Source: Acidobacteriota bacterium (GTDB lineage: Bacteria > Acidobacteriota > Terriglobia > Terriglobales > Acidobacteriaceae). Taken from it: 64,000 nt of DNA. The first letter of the stretch is position 1. The number at the start of each line of letters is the position of its first letter. The translations under genes and the position numbers were made by a program. The notes under the pieces are model-generated. The model did no database searches. It was not told the origin of the DNA and saw only the letters and a program-made list of their open reading frames with translations. Positions 7,445-16,801 of this stretch are shown in pieces. The DNA is taken from positions 186,001-250,000 of the forward strand of contig JAFDVQ010000006.1 in the NCBI GenBank assembly GCA_018268915.1, written 5' to 3'.

Positions 7445-8794
7445 TCATGGTGCGTACGAATGAAGTGAATTATCCCAAACATCCGAATTTGACGTCTTGC
7501 TCAAACTCGGAAGCTCGGTGCGAGGATCAGCAAGCCGGTTGGTCGCCCCCCTTCGCACATATGCACGGTTGTCGTGGGTGGAACAGATAGTCTCTGATTT
7601 ATTGATCTCAACCACGATGATTGGCTGGCCGCTGACACTTGCAATCTTGCATGCGATCGAAGGCACTGGCTGGGTGCTTTCTCTGATTAAGACCTTGAGG
7701 CGGGCCATTTGTGCGTCGATCGGTTCTTCCGATTTGAAGCATTTTCTCGCCTGAGCGACGCCGATGGGTACTCCTTCGTTATCCACTCCGACAAAGATGG
7801 TGCCCCCGTCAGTATTCGCGAAGGCCACAGCTGTCTTCACGATCTCCAATTCCTTGACGTCGGTAGGAGCAATGAAGGGCTTGAATTCTCTCCTTTCGTT
7901 CTCTCCCTTTTGCAATTCGAGCTGCCAGTTTGACTGATCGAATTCCTCTTGCGCCCCCGATTCCCCAAACGAACGGTAAAGCTGCGTCAGTGTTTGGCAA
8001 GAGAGAAGCTCTCCTTCGGCATGGACGAGATACAGCGCTAGATCATTGGCATCTTCGGGCACCTGGAATGACAGTGCTCCCGGTTGGATCGAATGATTGG
8101 CGGACCGGGATTTCGCACCACCATGAATAATTTGCAACTCCACTGACTTTGGGGCAGTGTTAAGTTCCACATCAAGAGTGAGGGAACCGGGAGACCACCG
8201 GCAAGATTTGAAGCGAGCCCGAGTATCAGGAATCACAATTACGAACTGATCTTGGTTATTTACGTTTCCGCTCACAACTCCAAACCGAGGAGTTTGCCCC
8301 ATCCAACTTGTAACCGCTTCCGATGGCGATTTGAATGGAGGCAGACCTTTGGCGACGGTGGGTATCGGCTCAAGGTTCAAGCGCTGCTGGCCATCAATTG
8401 ACTCTGCCGAAGTTTCGTAGATCCATGAAGGCCAGCCTGATGCGCTGTGTCTGCCGCATTCTCGATGCGTTATGGATCTCTGGAACAGGTTTCGAACCGG
8501 CATCCCACCGACGGATTCCCTACCATCAAAGAGCCGGCCAACAAAGCTGAGTGCGGCATCTACTCCTTTGATCCAGAACTCAGAGAGTCGAATATGGCCA
8601 TAGTCAGCCGTTTCGCGGCTCTTCGGTTCGTGCTCCAAGAACACCATTGTTCCAGTCAAGAAGCAGCTGCTCGAATCCACACGGGCTAGCGCCACGCGGA
8701 CCTGTGCGCCTTCAAATGGGCGGTGAGCTGACTCGATTCGCCACTGAATGGAATCAATCGTTTCCTTCGCTGTCGTGAATTGTTCGATAGGCAT
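7445..8794 (-). CDS. Schlafen/AlbA_2 domain protein
   Basis: The 449-residue product carries a clear AlbA_2 (Schlafen-like, formerly 'divergent AAA-4') domain in its C-terminal third, from about residue 300: REFKPFIAPTDVKELEIVKT, then AFANTDGGTIFVGVDNEGVP, and the ending segment RAYVRRGATNRLADP. In known members this domain binds or cleaves RNA or serves in transcription control. The N-terminal 290 residues are not recognised; they are beta-rich and could be a recognition module. The start ATG at 8794 has only a weak purine-rich region before it. The gene is transcribed against its neighbours and has no tightly coupled partner, so it is a single-gene module of the island. Confidence 0.75.
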   Translation of the reverse strand: MPIEQFTTAKETIDSIQWRIESAHRPFEGAQVRVALARVDSSSCFLTGTMVFLEHEPKSRETADYGHIRLSEFWIKGVDAALSFVGRLFDGRESVGGMPVRNLFQRSITHRECGRHSASGWPSWIYETSAESIDGQQRLNLEPIPTVAKGLPPFKSPSEAVTSWMGQTPRFGVVSGNVNNQDQFVIVIPDTRARFKSCRWSPGSLTLDVELNTAPKSVELQIIHGGAKSRSANHSIQPGALSFQVPEDANDLALYLVHAEGELLSCQTLTQLYRSFGESGAQEEFDQSNWQLELQKGENERREFKPFIAPTDVKELEIVKTAVAFANTDGGTIFVGVDNEGVPIGVAQARKCFKSEEPIDAQMARLKVLIRESTQPVPSIACKIASVSGQPIIVVEINKSETICSTHDNRAYVRRGATNRLADPRTELPSLSKTSNSDVWDNSLHSYAP

Positions 8795-9374
8795 TTATCG
8801 CTCATTCTAGGCGAAGGCCTGCCTGTTTGCAGCTCATGCCCTCCAAAGAGGCCTGCATGCCTTCCAACGGCAGATTCGCCACAGTTTTGCCGAAATTATG
8901 CATCTGGCACGCGCAGCCCGGACACCGATCATTCGCGATGTCCTCAGATGCTCGATCAACACTCGCATCCGCGGAGGAATCTGCCGTTCCCGCCCTGTCG
9001 TCGGCTTCGGTTTCACTGAACTGGCTGTGGCGAGGAGAAGAAGGACAGTTGACCTGGCTCGGGCGGAAGTCGCTAATGACCATCACAAAGTTCCAAAGCC
9101 AATATGTTCCCGATCGACGGGTTGCGTTCTCGACCACTTGCAACAGGGGCTGCGATTACGTCCTTGATCCTAGGTCTCTGTGCGGCGGACAATAGCAGTG
9201 TATTCATTGACATCCTCGGGCTAGCCGCGTTCACCTGTTGACGCCCTGAACGTATAGAGACGCGGTGTAGCACAGCAAGACGAACTGGCCTTCGCTGCCG
9301 AATGGCCAGTTGAGGACGAACAGCTCGAACAGAACGCCAAGCCGCTGAAGAAAGCACAGGAGAAAGGGCCAACC
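8795..9374. other. 580-base gap without a recognisable gene
   Basis: Several overlapping short frames exist on both strands, but none resembles a known family and none has a convincing ribosome site. The last 117 bases before the AIPR gene are in frame with it and read like protein (ELAFAAEWPVEDEQLEQ), but they lack a normal start codon and are cut by a TAG at 9255. The stretch presumably holds the AIPR promoter and remains of older cargo. Confidence 0.4.
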
Positions 9375-11252
9375 ATGTCGATTGCCGCTCAGGATTATGA
9401 AACCGAGCATCTAATTCAATTCTTGAAAGAAGAGTTTGAACGTATCATAGTGCGCTGCGGACTTGATTGCGGTGGAAACATGCTAAGCGATGCACGTGCT
9501 CTGGCAGTGTGGTTCCTGCATCAGGAAGTTGGGCTTCCGTACGAGCAAGCTAATCTACACGTGCTGGATCAAACAAACGATTGTGGCGTCGACTTCATTT
9601 GGGACGACAAAGAAGGCAAGCAGATTCTCATCGGGCAAGTCGAGTATGACTCCAAGCGGTGGACGAAGGAGGCTGCCAATGAAAGAAAAGCCATCGAAAC
9701 CTTCGACAGATTCTGCGCATATCTAAAGAAGGACATCTTGCCAGATCACCTCCACGAAGCCGCGCGGGAGGCTTGGCGCAAGGCGAAGCGTCTGATTTCG
9801 CAGGATGGATACCGGGCTCATTACTTCTTTGTTACACCGAAGTCGCTAACGACGGTACAGATGGAGCGGATTCGCCAGAAAAGCGGGCTCCAGAACTACG
9901 ATTTCTTCACGCGAGACGAGTTGATAGAACGGGGAGAAGAGTTCTTGGACGGGCAAACAGGAATGAGTTCGTTCAAGCTTCCCTTCACATGTCTTCCATT
10001 GAAAATCAGCTGTGAATACGGTCAGGTCTTTGTTGCTCCAGTCGCTCTGAAGAGCATACACAAAATTGTCGACACGCACGCAAAGCAGAAGAAACTTCGG
10101 GCTCTGTTTGCATCGAATGTGCGGAGCTATCTCAATGTGAAGAAGCGGAGCAAAGAAATTGCAGATGCAATTCAGCATACGATCGAACGTCAGCCCGATC
10201 AATTTCTCATCTGCAACAACGGCGTTACGATTCAGTGCAGTAAGGCTACCTTGAACGACAAATATATATATCTAGAGCGCGCTTCGGTGAGTAATGGCTG
10301 TCAGACTGTCATGAACGTTGATCGGTACTTCCGTGAGCATTCGAATGCCAATCCGCATTCTGAAGTTCTTGTGACCGTCATTGAGCTTAAGAAAGACGCC
10401 GCAAGCATTTCTTCCGATGTCGCGATTGCACGCAACAACCAGAACCCCGTTGACAATCGAGACTTGAAATCCAATCACTTCCTCATGGTCACGCTTCATC
10501 ACAGGCTGTTTGCGGATAAGCTCAAGGGGTCGGAGAAGCGGTATTATCTCGTCCGTAAGCAAGGCGAGAAGCAAACAGTCTCAAAGGAAGAGCAGGACGC
10601 AAAATGGAAATACTTCTGGATTGACGCCGATTTTCTTGCGCGCTGTATTGCCGCCGTATTGAGAGCTGATCCTTTCGTGAGCCAGCAAGGTACCAACGAC
10701 ATCTTCGGGCGGTTGTTCTCGAGGATATTTCCGGCGATTGAAGACCCGTCACATGCACGGTGTAAGTACGCATACTGGCTGGTAAAGTCTGTCGAGTCTT
10801 CCTATGACAAGAACGCGAAATGGAAAGGGATCAGAGATCTCCGAATTGACCGCCAGAAGGACTTCAAGGCAGGAGCTAAATGGGCCGCCTCGTCTCTTAT
10901 TGCAGAGTATCTGAAAATGGATTTCTCTTTCAGCGATAGTCTTGAGGGTAGATTCGTCGAATACTGCGAACGACGGCGGTTTGGCAGGAGTCAGCCGGAG
11001 CTTGACCTCTTTGAGGAGGCGATCGTTGACGTCGCCGATGCTAGCTTCCGGCTCTTGCATGCGGTTGCAAAGCCGCTCCTCGGAAAGCCCCTACCCAAGT
11101 CCAAGGGAATCTACTCTCAATACGAGGATTTGTTTAAGGGTCCTAACTACGACTTCATTCGTCAGCAGTTGAAGAAGGGTACAAAGATCAGCTATCAAAG
11201 GAAGTTCAACAAGTCCATGTCCAGGCTGGTTAGCCTGCTAGAACAGGGCTAG
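9375..11252 (+). CDS. AIPR family (abortive infection phage resistance) protein
   Basis: The 625-residue product contains the AIPR core. The diagnostic block is around residues 277-310: FLICNNGVTIQCSK, followed by the strand with ASVSNGCQTV, and then IARNNQNPVDNRDLKSN. AIPR proteins were named after lactococcal abortive infection proteins such as AbiL-type systems and are found singly or beside methyltransferases in defence islands. A PD-(D/E)XK-like nuclease domain is common at their N-terminus; here the first 200 residues include CGVDFIWDDKEGKQILIGQVEY, which fits a D...QxE/ExK-type active site (inference). Strong ribosome site AGGAGAAAGGG precedes ATG 9375. There is no partner gene directly beside it, so it probably acts alone. 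Confidence 0.82.
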   Translation: MSIAAQDYETEHLIQFLKEEFERIIVRCGLDCGGNMLSDARALAVWFLHQEVGLPYEQANLHVLDQTNDCGVDFIWDDKEGKQILIGQVEYDSKRWTKEAANERKAIETFDRFCAYLKKDILPDHLHEAAREAWRKAKRLISQDGYRAHYFFVTPKSLTTVQMERIRQKSGLQNYDFFTRDELIERGEEFLDGQTGMSSFKLPFTCLPLKISCEYGQVFVAPVALKSIHKIVDTHAKQKKLRALFASNVRSYLNVKKRSKEIADAIQHTIERQPDQFLICNNGVTIQCSKATLNDKYIYLERASVSNGCQTVMNVDRYFREHSNANPHSEVLVTVIELKKDAASISSDVAIARNNQNPVDNRDLKSNHFLMVTLHHRLFADKLKGSEKRYYLVRKQGEKQTVSKEEQDAKWKYFWIDADFLARCIAAVLRADPFVSQQGTNDIFGRLFSRIFPAIEDPSHARCKYAYWLVKSVESSYDKNAKWKGIRDLRIDRQKDFKAGAKWAASSLIAEYLKMDFSFSDSLEGRFVEYCERRRFGRSQPELDLFEEAIVDVADASFRLLHAVAKPLLGKPLPKSKGIYSQYEDLFKGPNYDFIRQQLKKGTKISYQRKFNKSMSRLVSLLEQG

Positions 11253-11640
11253 AGGTTCACGAAAGGCCTCTGGAGTATGGTGGAAGGCGTCGATGCCTGC
11301 CTTACCTCTTCTGGGTAAGATCTTGTCTCACCTTGCGCCCGGTTGAGGCTGGATCAAGTGATACTCACAGGCTGTGACCGAAATCGCTGTCCCATCTGAT
11401 CTCTCCGACATCTCCTGGAGTTCAAGCAGAATTGAATGCAGCGAGCAGAGTCGCCGAGGGAGGTTCGGTCAGGATCTCGACGGTCTTCATTGCGTCCACT
11501 ATCGCTACCGTTAGGATGCTGGAGCCGACAAAGTGGAACCGAAACCGCTTCTCATAATGCCCTGCGATACACTGATTGCTACTCATTCCGATTTCGACAA
11601 GTTCAAAGAGGCTCGGTAAGCGCTTCGAAATGGAATTCCT
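11253..11640. other. 388-base gap without a recognisable gene
   Basis: Between the AIPR and GHKL genes the sequence has only short overlapping frames with no family resemblance. An imperfect inverted repeat (AGAGG...CCTCT, 11250-11275) directly after the AIPR stop is too weak to call as a terminator. Confidence 0.4.
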
Positions 11641-14600
11641 GTGACCACCACTTCTACGAGCGGAATAGAAGGCAATTCGACAGGGACTATAACTGCGCAA
11701 GGGCAGATCCGTAATATCGCTGCATCGCAGATCGAGAACTATCTGAGGCAGCCTGCAGAGCTTGTTGGGCACTTCAACCGCGAATTGAGCGCACTTGACG
11801 GCTACCGCGGTCGTCAGCTGCTTGAATTGTTGCAGAACGCGGACGATGCTGGCGTAGATGCGAGCGGCTCCTGTAACTTACTATTCTCTCTCTCGCGAGA
11901 ACGATTGGTGATCGCAAACACCGGAAAGGTTTTCAGCGACAAGGGCATTACCTCATTAGTAATCAGTGATTGCAGTCCTAAGCAGCTCGATCGTAATCGG
12001 TTCATCGGATGCAAGGGTCTTGGCTTTCGATCGGTTCTGACCTGGACAGATCGGCCGCTAATCTCAAGTGGACCGTATGAAGTGTGCTTTGACCGTGCCC
12101 ACGCATCAGAGGTAGTCGATAGACTCGCGGAGAAGAGCGCGGCGGTTTCCGAAGTTGTCACTCTTTTCAAGAGCGCCACCAATCAGCGGCCTGCAGCGGT
12201 TATGCGTTTCCCCGATCTTCCTATCGAGCACGACCCGCGACTGGTTGAGGCTCGAGCATTCCGAGAACGAGGCTACGATACAGTCGTCGTGTTACCTCTG
12301 CCTGACGGACTTCGTGGCGCGGCTGTCTATGAAGAAGTGTTCGCTCAGTTGTCTGAGCTGCCAACCAGTTCTCTGTTGTTTTGTCGCCACCTAACGCGTG
12401 TCGAGGTCATCGGAGACCTGACGCGATCGTGGGATCTGGAACGCGAAAACCATGGTGCAGATAGGGCAACGATTGTTTTGCAGCAAAACGGGGCAACCCA
12501 GCTGTGGAGGATCTATCGCCATGGTGGACGGGTCACAGCTGAGACCGCAGAGGCCAGTTTGGGTCGCAGGCGGGAATTCGAAGTCGCAGTCGCCGTGCCT
12601 GACAACCCAACCGTCAGGTCCGACGGCAATCTCTGCGTGTTTTTTCCTACTCACGATCGATTGCCGTGCGCTGTCGTTATGCACGCGACGCTAGAAACCA
12701 CGGACGACCGCAATCGTTTGGTGGCGAATGAGTCAAATCGAGAGGTGCTGAGACAACTTGCCGCTCACGTCGCATGCATTCTTGAAGAACAGGCGGATCC
12801 GGCCAAACCTACACGAGCACTCGAATTACTTGCAGGCTTGGAAGATGCTGATCCGGAGCTGAGGGCTCTCGGCTTTGTTCGCGCGCTCATATGCGAGTGT
12901 ACAAATCGGAAGATTTTTCCGAGACTAGATGGAACGATTCAGTCCTCGGAATTTGTTCGCAAGGTCCCGCACAAAGTGTGGCTCTCGCACCTCGATCGCA
13001 ACGTTTTCCCAGAGCTGTTGATAGTCCAACCAGAGGATCGATTGGGGGGGCTATTGTCATTGTTTGCTCTTGCTTGGTACGATCCCGGAACACTGAAGGA
13101 CCGCCTTAGGACTTGCATGTTGACTCTTGACCGCAGCAGCGCCGGTGACGTTCTCGGCCGACTGTTGGCGAAAGGACAACTACTTTCCGTTGGAGCCTCA
13201 GGTCTGCTGATTGGCGCAGATGGGAATCTGATCACAGAGGGCAATTGCTTCTTTACACCTCTGGAGAACTTGCCCCCGCTTCCCCAATGGGTTTCGAATG
13301 TCCGCTTTGTGGATGAGGCTTTTCAATCTGGCTTGGTGAGAGGCTCAGAGACTGCAGGTTTGCGTATCATTGCCTCTGACCTGAGTCGCTGTAGATGCGA
13401 GGTGGATGAGTATCGTTTCGACACGGTCTCTCGCGCGCTGATCAACGAGGTTGAAACGGGCGTGGCGGATGATGCCCCTGCGAAATTGGGTCGATGGCGG
13501 CAGCTGCTGCGGTGGCTGTTCGATGCGTCGCCTGCAGCGCGCCAAAGCTTGCCAATTTTGCCAATCAAGGTGCCAACAACGACTGGAGGACTGAGAAGGG
13601 CAACAAACTGCTATTTCGGCCCCGATTATCCCCGAGGGCAAGTGGTATATCGCCTTTATCAGCAGTTCGGTATTGATGAGTTCGTTGCCGATCCGACGGT
13701 CTGCGGTCTTGCTGGAGTTTCATTGCGTGATGCCGAGGAGTTCCTTACTGCAATTGGTATCAATGCGTTTCCACGCATGGAAACTGCGCCGCTAGATGCC
13801 GATTACCAGAGATTTAAGCGCGCCGTTTTGGATCGTTTGGATTATCCGCGGACCATCCGAGAGCGGCTTTGTGCCAGCGCGGCCGAGGCCCGCAAATTGG
13901 TCAGTGACTACTCGATCGAGAACCTACGCCTACCCGACCGCTGGCTGAAGCTATTGAAAGAAGGGGACGCTACCGCAGTCGCCGCCTACCTTATGTCTTC
14001 AGGAGCGAGCCTGCTGGTCGGAGATTTCGATCCCCAAGCCCGGTTTATGGCAACTATCGGCACGGAAAGATCAATGCGGCACGATCCGTCCGTGCCAATC
14101 ATGAACCCGACACTGTTCTTCTTGCGGGAGACCGGCTGGGTGCCCGCGATCGACGGGAAGCGCCATCGACCGTGCGAAATCATGCTTAGCAGCCAAGGTG
14201 TACGTGTCCTACAGGGTGTTTATTCGCGTCATGGGCTTGATTCACACGACGTTTTAATCGGTGCCTTTGGTGGTCGAGCATCCATGGATGCTGTTCTGAG
14301 CAGGCTCGGCGCAGTGACTTCCCTCGAGACTCTGAGTGGCCAGTCTCTGTATGAACTCCTTCAAACGCTTCCAGAACGTGATCCGCAAGGAAGGGTCGCC
14401 CGCGGGATTTACCGCACACTGATTAAGTCTAATGTGAGTGTGGAAGATTCTCCCCAGCGTGCAAGGTTTTTACTGACAGGGTGTATGTGGGGCCGACGAG
14501 CTGGGTCTGAGGGATACCTACCTGTTCCCGATCTTCGCTACAACGCCAATCTCACGATCACCAAAGCCGTCGAAGCTCACCTTGCGCTTGTAGATATTCC

Positions 14601-15867
14601 GATGCGCATGAACACAGCAGTTGTGAAGGAGCTCTTTGGAATCGCCACTCTGAGTTCGAAAGAAATACGGTTGAAGCTCCTAGAGAATGGGACAGAGTAC
14701 GACTCTGGAAGCGAAGATGCCAATCAGCACCTGCGGCTGGCCATGCCCTACATCTACGCGTTGCGACTCGCAGACAATCTGGATGAAGGTGGTCGGGAGC
14801 TTAATCTTCTAAATAGGGCTGTGCTCCATGTTTGCGAACGCGCGCGAGTATCGGTCACACTTCCGGATGGTACATCCGAAGAAATTCTTCTATCACAACC
14901 CGGTGAGGGAATCGTCGTCGACACGGCTTTGGTCAAGATCGGGGAGTACTTCGAAAGCAGCACCGGCTTCCTGACTTTTTGGCTCGGAGTAGCCGAGTTG
15001 GTCGCGCAATTACTCGGACGAGACGAAGCGGCTGAAATAGGTGGTGTGTTGCGATGTCGCACTCGGACTGAGATGATCGAGGTTGTCCGGGTTCGCCTTG
15101 GCGATACAGCTGACGACAAGCTGGAAGAAGCTCATTCGCGCTTCGAGAACTTATTAGAAGATGTAGACGACAATGCGGAGCAAGCGATTCCGCCTCCAAA
15201 AGCGGTCGTACCGGCAGCTTCTTCTGGGCCAGTGGATGGGCCACCAAATTCGCCGGTGTCGCCTGGCACCTGCGGAACTGAGACACCCGATTCAACAACT
15301 TCATTTGGAGCTACAACTTTTGAGCCGGTGCCAGGCCCGGGACGTAAAGATCTCAAGAGGCGTAAAAAGCTCGTGGTGACGGGGATAGGGGGAGGCGGCG
15401 GACATCGACGCGGCCCTCTTGCCACCGAATCAGTGACATTCAAAATCGTTGAGGCCTTTGAACGGCAGGCGGGGAGATTCGTGATTCAGGTCAGCCACGT
15501 ACGTGGGTCGGATAGTTTTGGTTGCGATTTGGTGAGCGTGGAGTCCGCAGCCATTCGTGACAGGGCAATGACAGAACAGTCGATTTCTGAATCGGAGATT
15601 GTGCGATATATCGAGGTCAAGGGGCGAAGCAGCCGCACGGGCGAAGTTGAATTGACCGACAACGAATACCGCGCAGCGAAGCGCATTTGTGGCCGGTATT
15701 GGCTTTACCGCGTCTTCGTCGATCCTAGTCAGGAGGGCCGTTTTGAGATCGCAACCCTTAGTGACCCGCTAAACTCAAATGCTGTGCGGACCGTGACGCG
15801 GTTCGATCTGGCAGAAGGTTCAGGAGCCACCTGGTACTCGATGATAGAGACTCTGGATGAACCATAA
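11641..15867 (+). CDS. Very large GHKL (sacsin-like) ATPase with C-terminal DUF3883 nuclease-like domain
   Basis: The 1,408-residue product starts with a GHKL ATPase domain: N-box ELLQNADDAG (Asn66), G1-type motif ANTGKVFS (93-100) and G2-type loop IGCKGLGFRSV (122-132), the arrangement seen in sacsin-N and Hsp90-like proteins. A long unassigned middle region (about 250-1180) is followed by a Pro/Gly-rich linker (about 1182-1260) and a DUF3883 domain. In the latter, SFGCDLVSV and then RYIEVKGRS give a D...ExK pattern of the PD-(D/E)XK type, so it may cleave nucleic acid. GHKL plus DUF3883 proteins are typical defence-island genes, but the molecular mechanism is unknown to me. GTG 11641 has a weak ribosome site; composition matches the island. 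Confidence 0.8.
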   Translation: MTTTSTSGIEGNSTGTITAQGQIRNIAASQIENYLRQPAELVGHFNRELSALDGYRGRQLLELLQNADDAGVDASGSCNLLFSLSRERLVIANTGKVFSDKGITSLVISDCSPKQLDRNRFIGCKGLGFRSVLTWTDRPLISSGPYEVCFDRAHASEVVDRLAEKSAAVSEVVTLFKSATNQRPAAVMRFPDLPIEHDPRLVEARAFRERGYDTVVVLPLPDGLRGAAVYEEVFAQLSELPTSSLLFCRHLTRVEVIGDLTRSWDLERENHGADRATIVLQQNGATQLWRIYRHGGRVTAETAEASLGRRREFEVAVAVPDNPTVRSDGNLCVFFPTHDRLPCAVVMHATLETTDDRNRLVANESNREVLRQLAAHVACILEEQADPAKPTRALELLAGLEDADPELRALGFVRALICECTNRKIFPRLDGTIQSSEFVRKVPHKVWLSHLDRNVFPELLIVQPEDRLGGLLSLFALAWYDPGTLKDRLRTCMLTLDRSSAGDVLGRLLAKGQLLSVGASGLLIGADGNLITEGNCFFTPLENLPPLPQWVSNVRFVDEAFQSGLVRGSETAGLRIIASDLSRCRCEVDEYRFDTVSRALINEVETGVADDAPAKLGRWRQLLRWLFDASPAARQSLPILPIKVPTTTGGLRRATNCYFGPDYPRGQVVYRLYQQFGIDEFVADPTVCGLAGVSLRDAEEFLTAIGINAFPRMETAPLDADYQRFKRAVLDRLDYPRTIRERLCASAAEARKLVSDYSIENLRLPDRWLKLLKEGDATAVAAYLMSSGASLLVGDFDPQARFMATIGTERSMRHDPSVPIMNPTLFFLRETGWVPAIDGKRHRPCEIMLSSQGVRVLQGVYSRHGLDSHDVLIGAFGGRASMDAVLSRLGAVTSLETLSGQSLYELLQTLPERDPQGRVARGIYRTLIKSNVSVEDSPQRARFLLTGCMWGRRAGSEGYLPVPDLRYNANLTITKAVEAHLALVDIPMRMNTAVVKELFGIATLSSKEIRLKLLENGTEYDSGSEDANQHLRLAMPYIYALRLADNLDEGGRELNLLNRAVLHVCERARVSVTLPDGTSEEILLSQPGEGIVVDTALVKIGEYFESSTGFLTFWLGVAELVAQLLGRDEAAEIGGVLRCRTRTEMIEVVRVRLGDTADDKLEEAHSRFENLLEDVDDNAEQAIPPPKAVVPAASSGPVDGPPNSPVSPGTCGTETPDSTTSFGATTFEPVPGPGRKDLKRRKKLVVTGIGGGGGHRRGPLATESVTFKIVEAFERQAGRFVIQVSHVRGSDSFGCDLVSVESAAIRDRAMTEQSISESEIVRYIEVKGRSSRTGEVELTDNEYRAAKRICGRYWLYRVFVDPSQEGRFEIATLSDPLNSNAVRTVTRFDLAEGSGATWYSMIETLDEP

Positions 15868-15995
15868 TCGCTGCTCTTTTTGGCTGGGCGAGAGTGTGTT
15901 GTCTGCCTCCCAAGCTCGTCGCAGGATTTTGTGGTTCGGGTACGTACGTCCATGTCAACTCCGCTCGCAGGGTCAATTCATAAAAAGCAAGTAAC

Positions 15996-16033
15996 CTACC
16001 CACAGGGTGAGAAACTATTCACCCAGTGGGTAG
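15996..16033 (-). terminator. Inverted repeat, probable terminator of the AbiE-like operon
   Basis: Two 15-base arms (15996-16010 and 16019-16033) pair with one mismatch around an 8-base loop. Read on the minus strand the hairpin is followed within 10 bases by CTTTTTA. The stop codon of the nucleotidyltransferase lies inside one arm, so the gene ends within its own terminator. Confidence 0.6.
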
Positions 16034-16801
16034 CTGTTCACCGTCCGAGACGCGATAGATACGAGCAATCTCTGCTAGAATTTCGTCGCGCGTACCGGTG
16101 CGTATCCCTAAGGCCTTAAGGTCAATTTCCTCTCCTCGCATTCTCTGGATGAATTCGCGAAGGTGATTTTTGACTGTATCTGGAGCTCCAGGATCAGTGT
16201 CGGGATCGAGGATCTGGTAGAGCCGGAAGACGTCATTTTTGTGTTTCTTGATCGTCTTGCTGTCGATCTTTTCGCCGCGTTTCTCACGTTCCGTCAAATC
16301 CAGCCAGGCCCGCGCCTTCAAAGCGATCAGCTGAGCAACGCCGACCATTGGAAGTCCGTCGAATTCCTGTCTGCCCAGACGGATGAAGGCGTAATAGTCG
16401 TTATCAAGGAGGATTGCTGAGAGGCTGGATACATCTTCCTCAAGCGGCAAGGGTGCGAGATGGCAGCCTTCGGGAACCTGCAGAATATCCGGCTGCCGGG
16501 AGAACAATTCCAACATGAAAGGGTAGTCAGGGTTCGTGGGTTTCTGGAAGCGATAGAACTGCTTCTCACCAGTCGATTTCTCCTGAATCTCGTAGTTTCC
16601 GGCCCGAACGAATTCCCAGAATGCCCTGACAAACTCTGCATCCAAAGCCTCAAGGTAGAGGACGATGTCCAGGTCTTTTGTAGCCCTGAATTCGAGACCA
16701 GCGTTGGTCATGGCAATATCGCACGCGGCGCCACCGATGAGGACATAGTGATCGGCGAAATTACGGAAATGCTCCCGGAAAACTTCCAACCCTTTTACCA
16801 T
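16019..16801 (-). CDS. AbiEii-type nucleotidyltransferase (toxin component)
   Basis: The 260-residue product has the fold signature of the AbiEii/AbiGii nucleotidyltransferase group: VLIGGAACD at 20-28 and TKDLDIVL (Asp43 and Asp45) at 41-48, which together form the metal and nucleotide site. Family members inactivate tRNAs or other targets by nucleotide transfer and act as toxins. It overlaps the upstream gene by 7 bases (16795-16801), as in toxin-antitoxin operons in which the regulator or antitoxin is translated first. The C-terminal half is helical. The end of the gene forms the arm of an inverted repeat. It could instead be a non-toxic relative; the pairing with a winged-helix protein supports the AbiE-like reading. 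Confidence 0.78.
   Translation of the reverse strand: MVKGLEVFREHFRNFADHYVLIGGAACDIAMTNAGLEFRATKDLDIVLYLEALDAEFVRAFWEFVRAGNYEIQEKSTGEKQFYRFQKPTNPDYPFMLELFSRQPDILQVPEGCHLAPLPLEEDVSSLSAILLDNDYYAFIRLGRQEFDGLPMVGVAQLIALKARAWLDLTEREKRGEKIDSKTIKKHKNDVFRLYQILDPDTDPGAPDTVKNHLREFIQRMRGEEIDLKALGIRTGTRDEILAEIARIYRVSDGEQLPTG

Noticed and set aside
8827..9195. 122-residue plus-strand frame as a gene in the island gap
   Set aside because: No ribosome site, no family resemblance, and equally long competing frames exist on both strands.
9258..9374. N-terminal extension of the AIPR protein
   Set aside because: The codons before ATG 9375 are in frame and protein-like, but no normal start codon occurs after the TAG at 9255, while ATG 9375 has a strong ribosome site.
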